In this document: positions 31,814 to 41,238 of the stretch, piece after piece
Layout of the letters: every line of letters starts with the position of its first letter
Position numbering within the stretch: position 1 is the first letter of the stretch
Assembly (NCBI GenBank): GCA_017409025.1
Contig: JAFQTN010000011.1
Span: forward strand, 39,794 to 103,793
From: Bacilli bacterium
Lineage (GTDB): Bacteria > Bacillota_I > Bacilli_A > RF39 > UBA660
Length of the DNA stretch: 64,000 bases
Direction of reading: 5' to 3'
Program-made: the position numbers and the translations under genes
Notes under the pieces: model-generated
Told to the model about the DNA's origin: nothing
What the model saw: the letters and a program-made list of their open reading frames with translations, nothing else
The model's database searches: none

Positions 31814-32737
31814 TCAATTCCTTATCTTCTCTACTACTCTAAGCCTTGAACTTCTAGCTCTATTATTTTCTAATAGTTCTTCTTCACTTGGAGTTATTCC
31901 TTTACTAATTATTTTAAGTTTAGGTTTGAATTCATCTGGTATATATGGTAGTTTACTAAACTTACTATCTACTTCACTATATTTTCTAAATATATTTTTA
32001 ACCATTCTATCTTCTAGAGAATGGAATGTTATTACGCATATTCTTCCACCTACATTGATTAAATCAATAGCTTGTTCTAATGCTGATTCTAAGACATCTA
32101 ATTCGTGATTCACTTCAATTCTAATAGCTTGAAATGTTTTTCTAGCAGGATGTCCATCACGTAGTTCTTTCATCGGCATACTATTTTTTATTATATCTAC
32201 TAATTCTAATGTAGTTTCAATTTTCTTAGTTTCTCTTCTTTTTATAATATTTTTTGCAATACTACTAGCATATTTTTCTTCACCATAATCTCTTAATACT
32301 CTTACTAAGTTATTATAATCATATTCGTTTACTAGTTCATAAGCAGAAAAATCACTATCTGTATCCATTCTCATATCAAGTCTAGCGTCATTATGATAAC
32401 TAAAACCACGATAATCTTCATCTAGTTGCATACTAGACACTCCAATATCAAATAATATTCCATCTACTGATTTAATATTTTCTTTAAATAAGCATTCTTT
32501 CATGTTAGAGAAATTACTTTTAATTATTTTAAAATTATCATAATCTTTTAATCTTTCAGTGCTATACTCTATAGCTTCACTATCTTGATCAAAAGCGAAA
32601 AGAAACCCCTTATTTATTCTTTTCAAGATTTCTAAACTATGTCCTCCGAACCCAAGCGTAGCGTCAACATAAACTCCATCAACCTTTATATTAAGGTTGT
32701 CAATACTTTCCTTAAGTAATACACTCTTATGCTTCAT
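31814..32737 (-). CDS. rsmH: 16S rRNA m4C1402 methyltransferase RsmH
   Basis: A 307-residue SAM-dependent methyltransferase that modifies C1402 of 16S rRNA. Visible signatures are [15 protein letters not shown] at the start, [11 protein letters not shown] (SAM site), [11 protein letters not shown], the RGFSY motif, and [15 protein letters not shown]. The ATG 32735-32737 overlaps the end of mraZ by 11 bases, as in most mraZ-rsmH pairs; the 13-codon upstream extension would lie inside mraZ and is not used. It belongs to the division operon under probable MraZ control. Confidence 0.96.
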   Translation of the reverse strand: MKHKSVLLKESIDNLNIKVDGVYVDATLGFGGHSLEILKRINKGFLFAFDQDSEAIEYSTERLKDYDNFKIIKSNFSNMKECLFKENIKSVDGILFDIGVSSMQLDEDYRGFSYHNDARLDMRMDTDSDFSAYELVNEYDYNNLVRVLRDYGEEKYASSIAKNIIKRRETKKIETTLELVDIIKNSMPMKELRDGHPARKTFQAIRIEVNHELDVLESALEQAIDLINVGGRICVITFHSLEDRMVKNIFRKYSEVDSKFSKLPYIPDEFKPKLKIISKGITPSEEELLENNRARSSRLRVVEKIRN

Positions 32738-33170
32738 TCTCAAAATCCCCATCAAATAAGTTTTCAGATATAACATCTAGTTGCTCAAAGTTTTCTTCCA
32801 TCAGATTATCAAATTTGTCTGATGCCCAAATTTCTAGACGATCATTTACCCCAATGATTGTACATTCTTTTTTAAGACCCGCATATGAAATTAAAGAGTT
32901 TACAATGTTTATTCTACCTTGTTTATCGAATTCACATACAGTGGCACTTGCTAAGAAAAATCTTGTAAATATTCTAGCATCTTTCTTAGTAAATGGTAGT
33001 TTTTTTAATTTAGAGACTATTTTTTCCCATTCTACTAGAGAATAAATGAATAAACAACCATCTAATCCTCTAGTAACGATGAAACTGTTACCAATTTCTT
33101 CTCTAAATTTTGAAGGTATAATTAATCTTCCTTTTTCATCAATGTTATGATGATATTCTCCAATCAACAT
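32727..33170 (-). CDS. mraZ: Transcriptional regulator MraZ
   Basis: A 147-residue double AbrB-like regulator ([22 protein letters not shown] and a second DKQGRINI half) that controls the division and cell-wall cluster. ATG 33168-33170 is chosen since GGGGGAT precedes it and the family begins with MLIGEY. Three GTGG-type boxes with exact 10-base period lie at 33178-33202 immediately upstream, the binding sites of MraZ itself. It is the first gene of the mraZ-rsmH-ftsL-PBP operon. Confidence 0.96.
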   Translation of the reverse strand: MLIGEYHHNIDEKGRLIIPSKFREEIGNSFIVTRGLDGCLFIYSLVEWEKIVSKLKKLPFTKKDARIFTRFFLASATVCEFDKQGRINIVNSLISYAGLKKECTIIGVNDRLEIWASDKFDNLMEENFEQLDVISENLFDGDFENEA

Positions 33171-33177
33171 ATTATCC

Positions 33178-33202
33178 CCCACTTTCTACCACTTATTCCC
33201 AC
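33178..33202 (-). promoter_or_regulatory. MraZ box: three GTGG repeats, 10-bp period
   Basis: On minus: GTGGG (33198-33202), GTGGT (33188-33192), GTGGG (33178-33182), separated by five-base spacers. This is the operator layout known for MraZ; the last box is within the ribosome site region of mraZ. Confidence 0.85.
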
Positions 33203-33226
33203 CTGCAATTATATTTTATAATAAAA

Positions 33227-33248
33227 GAAACTATTTGTAAATAGTTTC
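33227..33248 (-). terminator. Terminator after thymidine kinase
   Basis: GAAACTATTT/AAATAGTTTC hairpin followed on minus by TTTTATTAT. It separates the kinase gene from the mraZ operon. Confidence 0.7.
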
Positions 33249-33285
33249 TACATAATTTTACAGTATTTATTATAAGTGTAAATAA

Positions 33286-34338
33286 TTATTTTTTTCTAAC
33301 TCTTTTTCTAGATGCCGTATCTATTTTCATTACGTGTTCCATAAAACAAAGTGCACATTCAGAATCATAGTTATCACCTTGGTCAATACATACTTGTTCA
33401 CCTTCGGTAACATAATTGTCGAATCTATCTTTTCTTACATTGAAATTTGCTCCGCATCCACAACTACATACTGTATTCATCTTATATATGTTATCTGATA
33501 TTTCCAATAATCTTTGACTTCCTGGAAACAAATTAGATAGGAAGTCGCTCTTAAGTCCATAACAAGATATTGGCATATTATAATCATTAACAATTCTTCT
33601 TAATTGTTCGATTTGTCTTGGAGTTAGGAATTGAGCTTCATCTACTAAAATATGATTAATTCTATCTCGATACAAATACTCTGCTTGTCCATAAATATTA
33701 TCATCTAAATCTAATATTATATCAGCTTTCTTTCTAAGTCCTATTCTAGAGGCGATGTATAATTCATCCCTATCCAATTTAGGTTTTATTATGCAAGTTT
33801 TAAATCCTTCATCTATAAGCGATTGATCCTTAGTAAGTAATTGAGCAGTTTTACTGCAATTCATTGCCCCATAATTAAAATCTAATGTTGCCCTTTTAGA
33901 AGGCATACTCATATCTATTTTTTCAATATCATCAGCTAAAGCCATTAACCTACATACGCCTAAAGATGTCTTTTTTTCATCTATTAATCTATTTCCATAC
34001 GCAATAACTGGTATATCTAACATTTTAGATATATAAAATAAATCTTCAGCTTGTTCTTCCTTTAAATATTCAGCATTATCAACAAGAATACACTTTAATC
34101 CAACATCGGAATCTCTTAAATATATTTTTTCATATAAAGATACACCCGGTTTTAAATCAAAATTAGGTTCCCTTACCAAAACATTTTTTCCATCTACGAC
34201 TATCCTTGATCTAATTGTTTCATTATCTTTAGCATTAATAACTGCTATCTCCATATTTCTTTGTTCAAAATAATTATATGCCACTTGGCATAATTGAGCG
34301 GATTTTCCTAATCCGTATCTAAAATATAATTTTGCCAT
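33286..34338 (-). CDS. Tandem-domain thymidine kinase, N half degenerate
   Basis: A 350-residue protein, nearly twice the usual length of TK1-type kinases. The C-terminal half is the recognisable enzyme: P loop FNYGAMNCSKTAQLL (near residue 153), VDEAQF with the catalytic glutamate (near 230), and a CSCGCGAN...CALCF zinc site. The N-terminal half repeats the fold: FRYGLGKSAQL (shortened P loop), ILVDNAEY in place of DEAQF, then matching MLDIPVIAYGNRL. The N half has lost the catalytic glutamate and is likely regulatory or structural. Thymidine salvage is the expected activity of the C half. Confidence 0.85.
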   Translation of the reverse strand: MAKLYFRYGLGKSAQLCQVAYNYFEQRNMEIAVINAKDNETIRSRIVVDGKNVLVREPNFDLKPGVSLYEKIYLRDSDVGLKCILVDNAEYLKEEQAEDLFYISKMLDIPVIAYGNRLIDEKKTSLGVCRLMALADDIEKIDMSMPSKRATLDFNYGAMNCSKTAQLLTKDQSLIDEGFKTCIIKPKLDRDELYIASRIGLRKKADIILDLDDNIYGQAEYLYRDRINHILVDEAQFLTPRQIEQLRRIVNDYNMPISCYGLKSDFLSNLFPGSQRLLEISDNIYKMNTVCSCGCGANFNVRKDRFDNYVTEGEQVCIDQGDNYDSECALCFMEHVMKIDTASRKRVRKK

Positions 34339-34414
34339 ACTTCTAATTCTCCCAATTTGTAATTTTTATTCTAGATTTTCTATAGAAAATGTCATTATCT
34401 TAATTTAACATTTT

Positions 34415-35287
34415 TTACTTTGCTCTAGGATGAGCTTTATTATAAACATCTCTTATTTTATCATCGCTTACATGTGTATAAATACTTGTAGTATTCAAAG
34501 ATTCATGTCCCAATAACTCTTTAACATTTACTAAATCTGCTCCATTATTAAGCATTGATGTGGCAAATGTATGTCTTAACATATGAGGACTAACATGCAT
34601 TTCAATTGATGCTTTAAAAATAATATCATCTATTATTTTTCTAACATATCTATCACTTAATTTAAGTCCATCTTTATTTAAGAATAAATAATCATTATTT
34701 CCTTTACTTAATTTATATCTTCCACTATTTAAATATAAATCAAGAATTTCTTCTGTATGATTCCCGTATATTACTATTCGTTCTTTACTTCCTTTTCCAA
34801 GTATTCTGATAGTTCTTTCACTAAAATCTATATCTTTAATACAAATATTTACAAGTTCACTAACACGAACCCCCGTAGCATATAATAATCTAATAATAAG
34901 TAAATTTCTTTGACCTATCGGATTTCTAATATCTGGTATTAGAAACATTTTATCTATATCAATTTCTTTTACTAGTTTAGGTAAACTATTATCTTTTTTA
35001 GGATTTTTGATAATAGAAAAATAATTTTTATCAACTACTTCATTCTTTACTAAATAATTATAAAATGTTCTAAGCGAGCTAAGTTTTCTTGATATTGTTG
35101 ATTTACTTATCTTTTTATCATACATATATTGCATATAACCATTAACAATTTCTCTGTCTACCGACAATATGTTTTTGTCAGTATAATTAAAGAAATCAAT
35201 TAAATCTATTTTATAACTATTAATAGTGTTTTCAGAATGTTTTTTTATAACTTCTAAATATTCTAAAAAATCTAATATATGATTCAC
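34415..35287 (-). CDS. xerD: XerC/XerD-type tyrosine recombinase
   Basis: A 290-residue tyrosine recombinase of the Xer class with SAM-like N domain (DFLEYLEVIKKHSENTINSY) and catalytic residues in GVRVSELVNI, GKGSKERI, HMLRHTFATSML and LLGHESLNTTSIYTHV. It would resolve chromosome dimers at dif. It is chromosomal, in the core block, and unlike the two element integrases has no arm-binding domain. It overlaps the upstream gene by one base. Whether it is XerC or XerD cannot be told by eye; the symbol is provisional. Confidence 0.82.
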   Translation of the reverse strand: MNHILDFLEYLEVIKKHSENTINSYKIDLIDFFNYTDKNILSVDREIVNGYMQYMYDKKISKSTISRKLSSLRTFYNYLVKNEVVDKNYFSIIKNPKKDNSLPKLVKEIDIDKMFLIPDIRNPIGQRNLLIIRLLYATGVRVSELVNICIKDIDFSERTIRILGKGSKERIVIYGNHTEEILDLYLNSGRYKLSKGNNDYLFLNKDGLKLSDRYVRKIIDDIIFKASIEMHVSPHMLRHTFATSMLNNGADLVNVKELLGHESLNTTSIYTHVSDDKIRDVYNKAHPRAK

Positions 35288-36090
35288 TATTTGCGTCCTT
35301 TACCAGAAGGAACACACATTTTCCTTAGTTCTTCTATCTTATGTCCAGTCATTTCCTCTAAATGTCTTATCGAACCTTGGTTAATTTCAGTCATTTCTGT
35401 TACACCATCTACTATTCCATAACCCTGATTTTTAATTAGAGTTGATAATGATTCTAAATCTTCTTTAGCAATTTCATCCATAAGATTTGCAAATTGTTCA
35501 GGGTTTCTTTTTGATAATTCTATTAAATGATTTAAATAATCATCTTCACCATTTGAATAAATTGATAAATCATCTCTTTTTATACTTTCTATAGGATTTA
35601 TTTTAATTCTAATCCCTTTAGTATCTTTAATTAAAAAATATGCTTCTCTTTTTCTTTTGTACCCTGTATCTTCATGGCCGTGCATTCCAAAGTAAGCTGC
35701 TGTTAATAATTCAACTTCATAAGCATCAATGCTTCCATTATCTTGAAGTTTGTTTCCTATTTTTGACTTTATATCTTTTGTATTTAATTTCCAAAGCCTT
35801 CTGCTGTCTTGATTTAAATAAATTACAAATTGTTCATATAAAGATTGATAATCAAAGTTATCTTTACTATATTTAATTGGTAATTTTTCAGAATCTTCTT
35901 CAGCCGAAGCAGATAAATATACCTCTGATACATCGTACATATCTATTTTTAATTGTAACATTTCGATTATAGAATTAATTAGTGTTCCCATATTTTCATA
36001 TCTAACTGTAAACTTATCTGCATTCTCGATCTTTTTAAAAGGAATGCTAATTATTCCGTTTTCAGTATTTAACTTTAAGTATACCTTCAT
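35287..36090 (-). CDS. Unknown 267-residue core protein
   Basis: A 267-residue acidic soluble protein with no recognised motif; the C-terminal region (IRHLEEMTGHKIEELRKMCVPSGKGRK) is helical and basic. It sits between a NatB-like permease (1-base gap) and the Xer recombinase (1-base overlap), so it is part of one transcript. No signal peptide or membrane segment. Function unknown. Confidence 0.6.
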   Translation of the reverse strand: MKVYLKLNTENGIISIPFKKIENADKFTVRYENMGTLINSIIEMLQLKIDMYDVSEVYLSASAEEDSEKLPIKYSKDNFDYQSLYEQFVIYLNQDSRRLWKLNTKDIKSKIGNKLQDNGSIDAYEVELLTAAYFGMHGHEDTGYKRKREAYFLIKDTKGIRIKINPIESIKRDDLSIYSNGEDDYLNHLIELSKRNPEQFANLMDEIAKEDLESLSTLIKNQGYGIVDGVTEMTEINQGSIRHLEEMTGHKIEELRKMCVPSGKGRK

Positions 36091-36091
36091 C

Positions 36092-37390
36092 TTATTTCTC
36101 CTTTATCGCTTTAAACATTTTTTGCCATAAACCAGTTTGTGAATAATTAAGTATTCCTACTTTATATATTCTAAGACCATATTTAATGAGTAAATATATT
36201 GTCCCTATTAATAGTACTATCGATATTACTAAATCAATTAATCCTATATCACCCATTATATATAAAATTGGTGACAACAAACATGATATAAAAGGAATAT
36301 AACTCATTATTTTAATAAATAAACTTCCCGTAAACATCGAAGACATCATCGATAAATAAAATCCTATTAAACTAATAATAACTATCGGAGTTTGTAATTG
36401 TTGAAAATCTTCTAAATTAGTAGTCATGCTAGCAAGTATTCCCGCTAGAAGAGAGTAAGCAAAAAATGTAAGTAAAATCATAACGATGATTATTGGTAAC
36501 ATTATACCAATAGTGTCGATTACTCCATTTAATGATAATCCATTAATAAATCCTGTCATTTCGCTATCAAGACCATTCATTAAATTACCATCAGTTATTA
36601 TATATCTAAGAACTATTCCAAAGCCTGAAAAAACAATAAGTAAAACGCCTTGTATTATAACAAATAAATTAGCAGATAATACTTTAGATAAAAAGTGGGT
36701 TTTAGAGCTAACATTAGAAATAATTATTTCCATACTTTTAGTAGTTTTTTCTTCATTTACTTCTGCACCTATCATTTGTACTAAGAAAATTATTAGCATA
36801 AATAAAGGTAATACCAAAAATGGTAAAATTGCCGCTGCAGCTAAATTATCTTCAAGATTTTCTTCAGATAAAACAACATCTTCTAGTTCCACCATTTTAT
36901 TTATATCCTGATACATCTCAGGAGTAATATTGTATTTATTTAAAGCTAATTCACTTCTTATATTACTAAGAGTTGCAGATATCAATGCATTAGTAGCATT
37001 CCCAAGACCCTCATTACTAACTACTTTTGCCTTAATATAGTTTTCTGAATCTGGACTAATAACTAATAATATTTTATCTTCTTCCTCTACTAATTTTAAA
37101 CCTTCTTCATAACTATCAGAATACAAACTAATATCAGTATCTACGTAATCAGTTAAATATTTTGAAGATTCTTCATAATAAGTATCAAAACTATCAAATA
37201 CGGAAACTTTATCAATTACTAATATTTCTTGTGTTTCATTAAAATCTCCACCAAAAAATTTAATGATTGAGTCTACATTTATAAGACCTACAATTAAGAT
37301 TGCAAATATTAAATTAGCTATTAAGAACCATTTAGTTTTAATTTTTTTATTTAAACTTATCTTAGTTAAAAATAATAATTTATTTGTCAT
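36092..37390 (-). CDS. ABC-2 permease, NatB/YhaP-like
   Basis: A 432-residue ABC exporter permease. N-terminal helix (WFLIANLIFAILIVGLI), a long extracytoplasmic loop of about 130 residues, then five or so membrane helices beginning AAAILPFLVLPLFMLIIFLVQMIG. The topology matches NatB/YhaP permeases for sodium or drug efflux. ATG 37388-37390 is preferred (GTAGGTGATAGTT upstream) and overlaps the ATPase gene by 11 bases, so they form one exporter. Substrate cannot be predicted from sequence. Confidence 0.85.
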   Translation of the reverse strand: MTNKLLFLTKISLNKKIKTKWFLIANLIFAILIVGLINVDSIIKFFGGDFNETQEILVIDKVSVFDSFDTYYEESSKYLTDYVDTDISLYSDSYEEGLKLVEEEDKILLVISPDSENYIKAKVVSNEGLGNATNALISATLSNIRSELALNKYNITPEMYQDINKMVELEDVVLSEENLEDNLAAAAILPFLVLPLFMLIIFLVQMIGAEVNEEKTTKSMEIIISNVSSKTHFLSKVLSANLFVIIQGVLLIVFSGFGIVLRYIITDGNLMNGLDSEMTGFINGLSLNGVIDTIGIMLPIIIVMILLTFFAYSLLAGILASMTTNLEDFQQLQTPIVIISLIGFYLSMMSSMFTGSLFIKIMSYIPFISCLLSPILYIMGDIGLIDLVISIVLLIGTIYLLIKYGLRIYKVGILNYSQTGLWQKMFKAIKEK

Positions 37391-38279
37391 AACTATCACC
37401 TACAATACTTATAAATATTTCGTTTAAGCTAGGATCTTCTACGCTAAATTTAACTATATTTTCAAACTTAGATATGCATTTAAATAATGAATTAATATAA
37501 CTATCATCCTCAATAGAAATTATATATTCTTTATTAACTTTCTTTATATCGTTAACACCTTTTTGTTTATTTACGATATTCTCATCAATGTCACCAGATA
37601 CTATAATATTTTTCTTTTTATATTCTTTTTTTATATCTGATAAATATCCATTAATAACACTTTTACCTTTAACTAAAACAACTAATTTTTCACAAAATAA
37701 TTCAACATGTTCCATTCTATGAGAAGAAAATATTATACTTGTACCCTTCTTTTTCAAATCAAGAATTACTTCTTTAAATAATTCTACATTAATTGGGTCT
37801 AAACCAGAGAATGGTTCATCTAAAATAAGTAATTTAGGTTCGTTAATAATAGCAGATATAAATTGAATTTTTTGTTGATTACCTTTTGATAATTCTTTTA
37901 TTTTTTTATGTTTATATTCTTTGATTCCAAACTTTTCTAACCAATGGTCTAATTTTTTATCAATATCTTCTTCGGTCATTGATTTTAAAACGCCATAATA
38001 TACTATTTGTTCATAGACTGTTAATTTAGTAAGTAAACTTCTTTCTTCAGTCAAAAAACCAATCTTATCAGTTATTTCATAATTAATTTTTTTGCCATCT
38101 ATTGTAATGGTACCATCATAATCATCTAAAAGTCCTAAAATCATTCTGAATGTAGTTGTCTTTCCTGCACCATTTAAACCAAGAAGTCCAAATATTTCAC
38201 CATCTTTTACTTCGAAGCTTAAGTCATTAACAGCTACCAAATCACCATATTTTTTAGTTACGTGTTCTACTTTTAACAT
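37380..38279 (-). CDS. ABC transporter ATPase, NatA/YhaQ-like
   Basis: A 299-residue ATPase of the ABC-2 exporter encoded with the preceding permease. Walker A GLNGAGKTT, Q-loop in LTEERSLL, signature LSKGNQQKIQ, Walker B LLILDEPFSGLDP, switch histidine in SSHRMEHVE. The GNQQ signature variant and C-terminal domain of about 80 residues fit the NatA/YhaQ subgroup. It lies 9 bases after rnc, so transcription may begin further upstream. It energises efflux of an unknown substrate. Confidence 0.9.
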   Translation of the reverse strand: MLKVEHVTKKYGDLVAVNDLSFEVKDGEIFGLLGLNGAGKTTTFRMILGLLDDYDGTITIDGKKINYEITDKIGFLTEERSLLTKLTVYEQIVYYGVLKSMTEEDIDKKLDHWLEKFGIKEYKHKKIKELSKGNQQKIQFISAIINEPKLLILDEPFSGLDPINVELFKEVILDLKKKGTSIIFSSHRMEHVELFCEKLVVLVKGKSVINGYLSDIKKEYKKKNIIVSGDIDENIVNKQKGVNDIKKVNKEYIISIEDDSYINSLFKCISKFENIVKFSVEDPSLNEIFISIVGDSYDK

Positions 38280-38288
38280 ATTTTCTCC

Positions 38289-38942
38289 TTATTTCGCTTG
38301 TTTAGATAAAGCTTCTTTTGCAGCCATTTGTTCTGCAGCTTTTTTACTGTTACCAGAACCTTCTCCTAAAACAATGCCGTCTACAATAGCACGAGCTACA
38401 AATGTTTTGTTATGAGCAGGGCCAGACTCAGATACAAGTTCATATACAACGCTCTTTTTTCCTGTTTGAACTAATTCTTGTAATGTAGATTTATAATCAT
38501 GTAAAAAATCTACACCTTTATCAATATATTTTGTCACTATTTTTAAAATCATTTCTTTAGTAAATGGAAGTCCCATGTCTAGATACATTGCAGCGATAAA
38601 TGCCTCAAATACATCAGCCATAATTGTATCGTTGGCTCCTAGTTCAGATTCACATCCTCCTAATTTAATATCATCTTGAAATTTTAAATCTCTAGCATAA
38701 GTAGCTAATGCTTCTTCACAAACATAACTAGCTCTCATCTTAGTCATAACACCCTCTTCAAGATGTCTTTCTTTATACAAATATTCACTAATAATAAATT
38801 CAAGTATTGCATCTCCTAAAAATTCTAGTCTTTCATAACTAACAAAAGATGGATTCTCATTACTAAAAGAAGTATGAGTAAACGCTTGATAGTATAAATT
38901 AATATTTGTTGGACTAAAATTTAATGTTTTAAATATTTTCAT
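38289..38942 (-). CDS. rnc: Ribonuclease III
   Basis: A 217-residue double-strand-specific RNase that matures rRNA. The catalytic signature ERLEFLGDAILEFI (residues 38-51) with E and D residues, a second DVFEAFIAAMYLD acidic site, and a C-terminal double-strand RNA-binding domain ending GEGSGNSKKAAEQMAAKEAL. ATG 38940-38942 is preceded by GAAGGTG; a two-codon upstream GTG is inside that site. Normal length for the family. Confidence 0.96.
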   Translation of the reverse strand: MKIFKTLNFSPTNINLYYQAFTHTSFSNENPSFVSYERLEFLGDAILEFIISEYLYKERHLEEGVMTKMRASYVCEEALATYARDLKFQDDIKLGGCESELGANDTIMADVFEAFIAAMYLDMGLPFTKEMILKIVTKYIDKGVDFLHDYKSTLQELVQTGKKSVVYELVSESGPAHNKTFVARAIVDGIVLGEGSGNSKKAAEQMAAKEALSKQAK

Positions 38943-39059
38943 TATCACACCTTCTAACTTATAGAATAATTATAACATTTGAAGATGATATTATCAACAT
39001 TATTTGACACATATAGAACATAACAAAACTATTTATTTGTTAGTATTTTAATATATTAC

Positions 39060-40022
39060 TTAATTATCTTTTAAAAAGTTCATTACTAAATCAATTAATA
39101 TATCCTTTTCTCTAGGATCAGACTGTGCTATTAATAATGTTATAGCTACCAAAGTATTATTATCAATAACTTGTCCATTATCTCTATATAACAAATTATA
39201 AAATTCTAAAAAATATATAAATAATGTTGCGGCAATTCTCTTATTGCCATCAATAAAAGTATGATTTTTAGTAATCAAATATAGAAAATTTGCACCCTTT
39301 TCCTCTATACTAGGATATAAATCAAAACCATCAAAAGACTGATATATTGCGCCTATAATTTCTTTTAAACCTTCATTTCTTTCTACTGCAAATAAATTAC
39401 TATCACTGGTAAATTTTAATTTACTTATAATATCTATGCAATCTTCATAACTTATTTTATTATTATTTTTTGTACCATTTGGTCTGGATATATTTCTATG
39501 GTCATAACCATCAAGTAAGTTCAATGCCTTAGAATAATTATTTATAACTTTAATAATTTCTTTAGCATCATCGCCTTTTAGTTCCTTATCCATTCTTCCT
39601 GCAATATCAATCAATTTAATCGTTTTTTCTAAATATTCTAATCTCTTATTATTTACTGCATATCCTTTAACTAAATAATCTTTTAGGACTTTCGTTGCCC
39701 ATTTTCTAAACTCTACTCCCTGTTTGCTGTTAACACGATAGCCAACACTTATTATCATGTCTAAATTATAATAATCTAACTCCCTAGTCTGTAATTTTCC
39801 TTGAATTGCCCCATGTTTAGTGGTATGTGCAAATTTTGCACATACTTCTTCTCTACTTAGTTCTTTACTTTTAAGTATATTGTTAATATGTCTTGTTATT
39901 ACAGTTCTGTCCCTATCAAATAATTTCGACATTTGTTCTAACGATAACCATACTGTTTCATCCTGCATATTTACCTCAAGTTTAACATTTTGATTTTCAA
40001 AAATTATAATTTCGTTTTTCAT
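39060..40022 (-). CDS. RhuM-Doc fusion, toxin-like
   Basis: A 320-residue protein joining an N-terminal RhuM (virulence protein) DNA-binding-like domain (VWLSLEQMSKLFDRDRTVITRHI, KHGAIQGKLQTRELDYYNLDMIISVGYRVNSK) with a C-terminal Fic/Doc domain whose motif is HTFIDGNKR (near residue 260). GNKR is the form found in Doc, a kinase of EF-Tu, rather than in AMP-transferring Fic proteins. ATG 40020-40022 follows GGGAGAGG. It stands alone, with no antitoxin seen, behind an unusual TACGAATA promoter shared with the bacteriocin operon. Confidence 0.85.
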   Translation of the reverse strand: MKNEIIIFENQNVKLEVNMQDETVWLSLEQMSKLFDRDRTVITRHINNILKSKELSREEVCAKFAHTTKHGAIQGKLQTRELDYYNLDMIISVGYRVNSKQGVEFRKWATKVLKDYLVKGYAVNNKRLEYLEKTIKLIDIAGRMDKELKGDDAKEIIKVINNYSKALNLLDGYDHRNISRPNGTKNNNKISYEDCIDIISKLKFTSDSNLFAVERNEGLKEIIGAIYQSFDGFDLYPSIEEKGANFLYLITKNHTFIDGNKRIAATLFIYFLEFYNLLYRDNGQVIDNNTLVAITLLIAQSDPREKDILIDLVMNFLKDN

Positions 40023-40046
40023 ATTTTCCTCTCCCTTCAATAACAT

Positions 40047-40082
40047 TATTCGTAAAAACTTTTCAATTTACTTTTTTCTTTT
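40047..40082 (-). promoter_or_regulatory. TTTTTACGAATAAT promoter of RhuM-Doc
   Basis: On minus, AAAAAGTAAA then TGAA and TTTTTACGAATAATG, ending 25 bases before ATG. Nearly the same 38-base stretch precedes the C39 exporter at 63781. TACGAATA matches the cin-box of streptococcal ComX, and AGTAAAT-14-GAAT fits SigH-type promoters. Confidence 0.55.
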
Positions 40083-40114
40083 ATCAATTTTACATCCATT
40101 AGACAAAATAAAAA

Positions 40115-40137
40115 CCAACTACATTTTTTGTAGTTAG
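40115..40137 (-). terminator. Terminator after GNAT gene
   Basis: On minus AACTACA-AAAAA-TGTAGTT followed by GGTTTTTATTTT. Confidence 0.7.
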
Positions 40138-40142
40138 TTTTA

Positions 40143-40709
40143 TCATTCATATTTTTTACTTAGTCTTTTAACATTCTCTTCTACATTAATCCAATATCGT
40201 TGTAATAAACTTCCATCTTCTTTGTTTACTTCATTTTCTAATATACCACCGCCATTAATAATTGACTTAGCACTACCGATATTTTCTTTATCACAAGTAA
40301 TTAAAACTTTATCTATTCCTTTTTCTAAACAAAATTTCATTGCCATATACAACTGATATGAATTATAACCTTTTCTTCTTTCCGTAGGCCTAATACCATA
40401 TCCAATATGTCCGCCATAATTAAGTAAATATTCATTTAACATAAATCTTATATCTATCATACCTAATATTTTATTATCAGTTTCTCTAATTAAGAAAAAA
40501 GTTTCTGATGGTACTCTTCCTGGAACTGTTCCTGGAATCATAGTTCTGTTTTGTTCTAACTTTAAAAGCCATTCATCATAATTACCCATATATTTATCAA
40601 GACTACCACATCCGTGAATTTTTGAATTATATTCTATAAATTCATTTATATATTCATAAGCTTGTTTTTGATATTCTTCAGTAGGTCTTACCAATTTTAA
40701 ACCTTCCAT
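40143..40709 (-). CDS. GNAT acetyltransferase (RimJ/RimL-like) 1
   Basis: A 188-residue GNAT-fold acetyltransferase with the acetyl-CoA loop GIRPTERRKGYNSYQLY, beta-4 strand ILGMIDIRFML and the KVLITCDKENIGSAKSI motif typical of the RimJ/RimL-like group that includes VatD-unrelated stress enzymes. ATG 40707-40709 follows AGGGGTG. First of a run of four different GNAT genes downstream of an ABC-2 exporter. Its closest neighbour in sequence is the protein at 42677. Substrate unknown; amino-acid or antibiotic acetylation are both possible. Confidence 0.82.
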   Translation of the reverse strand: MEGLKLVRPTEEYQKQAYEYINEFIEYNSKIHGCGSLDKYMGNYDEWLLKLEQNRTMIPGTVPGRVPSETFFLIRETDNKILGMIDIRFMLNEYLLNYGGHIGYGIRPTERRKGYNSYQLYMAMKFCLEKGIDKVLITCDKENIGSAKSIINGGGILENEVNKEDGSLLQRYWINVEENVKRLSKKYE

Positions 40710-40720
40710 TTTTATCACCC

Positions 40721-41206
40721 CTATTTCGTTTTTATTTTATTTTTTAATCTTTTACTATATGCAATATTTTTTACTCTCATGCCAAAATTCTCATAAATTT
40801 TTATTGCACCAACATTTTCTTTATTCACTGTTAAATACATATCTGTACATTCATTATTAACTGCTATTTTTTCTATAAAATTAAGTAATGCTGTTCCAAT
40901 ACCCTTGCCTCTATAATTTTCGTCCACACACATAGCATCAACATTTAATTGTTTTCTATATCTAAATTTATTATTTTGACTAATTTTTTCAACAATACAA
41001 AATACAATGTATCCTACTACTTTGTTATCTATAACAGAAACATATATTTCTTTATTTTGAATTAATTCAGTAAATTCATCTAAAGTTATAACTTCATCCA
41101 CACTATTAAATAAATCAGGTCTCCATCCTACATGTAATTCGTGAACTTGTACTGCTAAATTATTAACTATTTCATGTTCATTAATGTTTGGAATTCTAAT
41201 TATCAT
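40721..41206 (-). CDS. GNAT acetyltransferase 2
   Basis: A 161-residue GNAT protein. Beta strand VVGYIVFCIVE, acetyl-CoA loop in NYRGKGIGTALLNFIEK, and C-terminal LTVNKENVGAIKIYENFGM. It lies 11 bases upstream of GNAT 1 in the same direction. The family is large and the substrate cannot be inferred; protein N-terminal or small-amine acetylation are common. Start ATG follows AGGAGG. Confidence 0.85.
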   Translation of the reverse strand: MIIRIPNINEHEIVNNLAVQVHELHVGWRPDLFNSVDEVITLDEFTELIQNKEIYVSVIDNKVVGYIVFCIVEKISQNNKFRYRKQLNVDAMCVDENYRGKGIGTALLNFIEKIAVNNECTDMYLTVNKENVGAIKIYENFGMRVKNIAYSKRLKNKIKTK

Positions 41207-41238
41207 ATATATACCTCCTTTTATATTGACATATTTTC

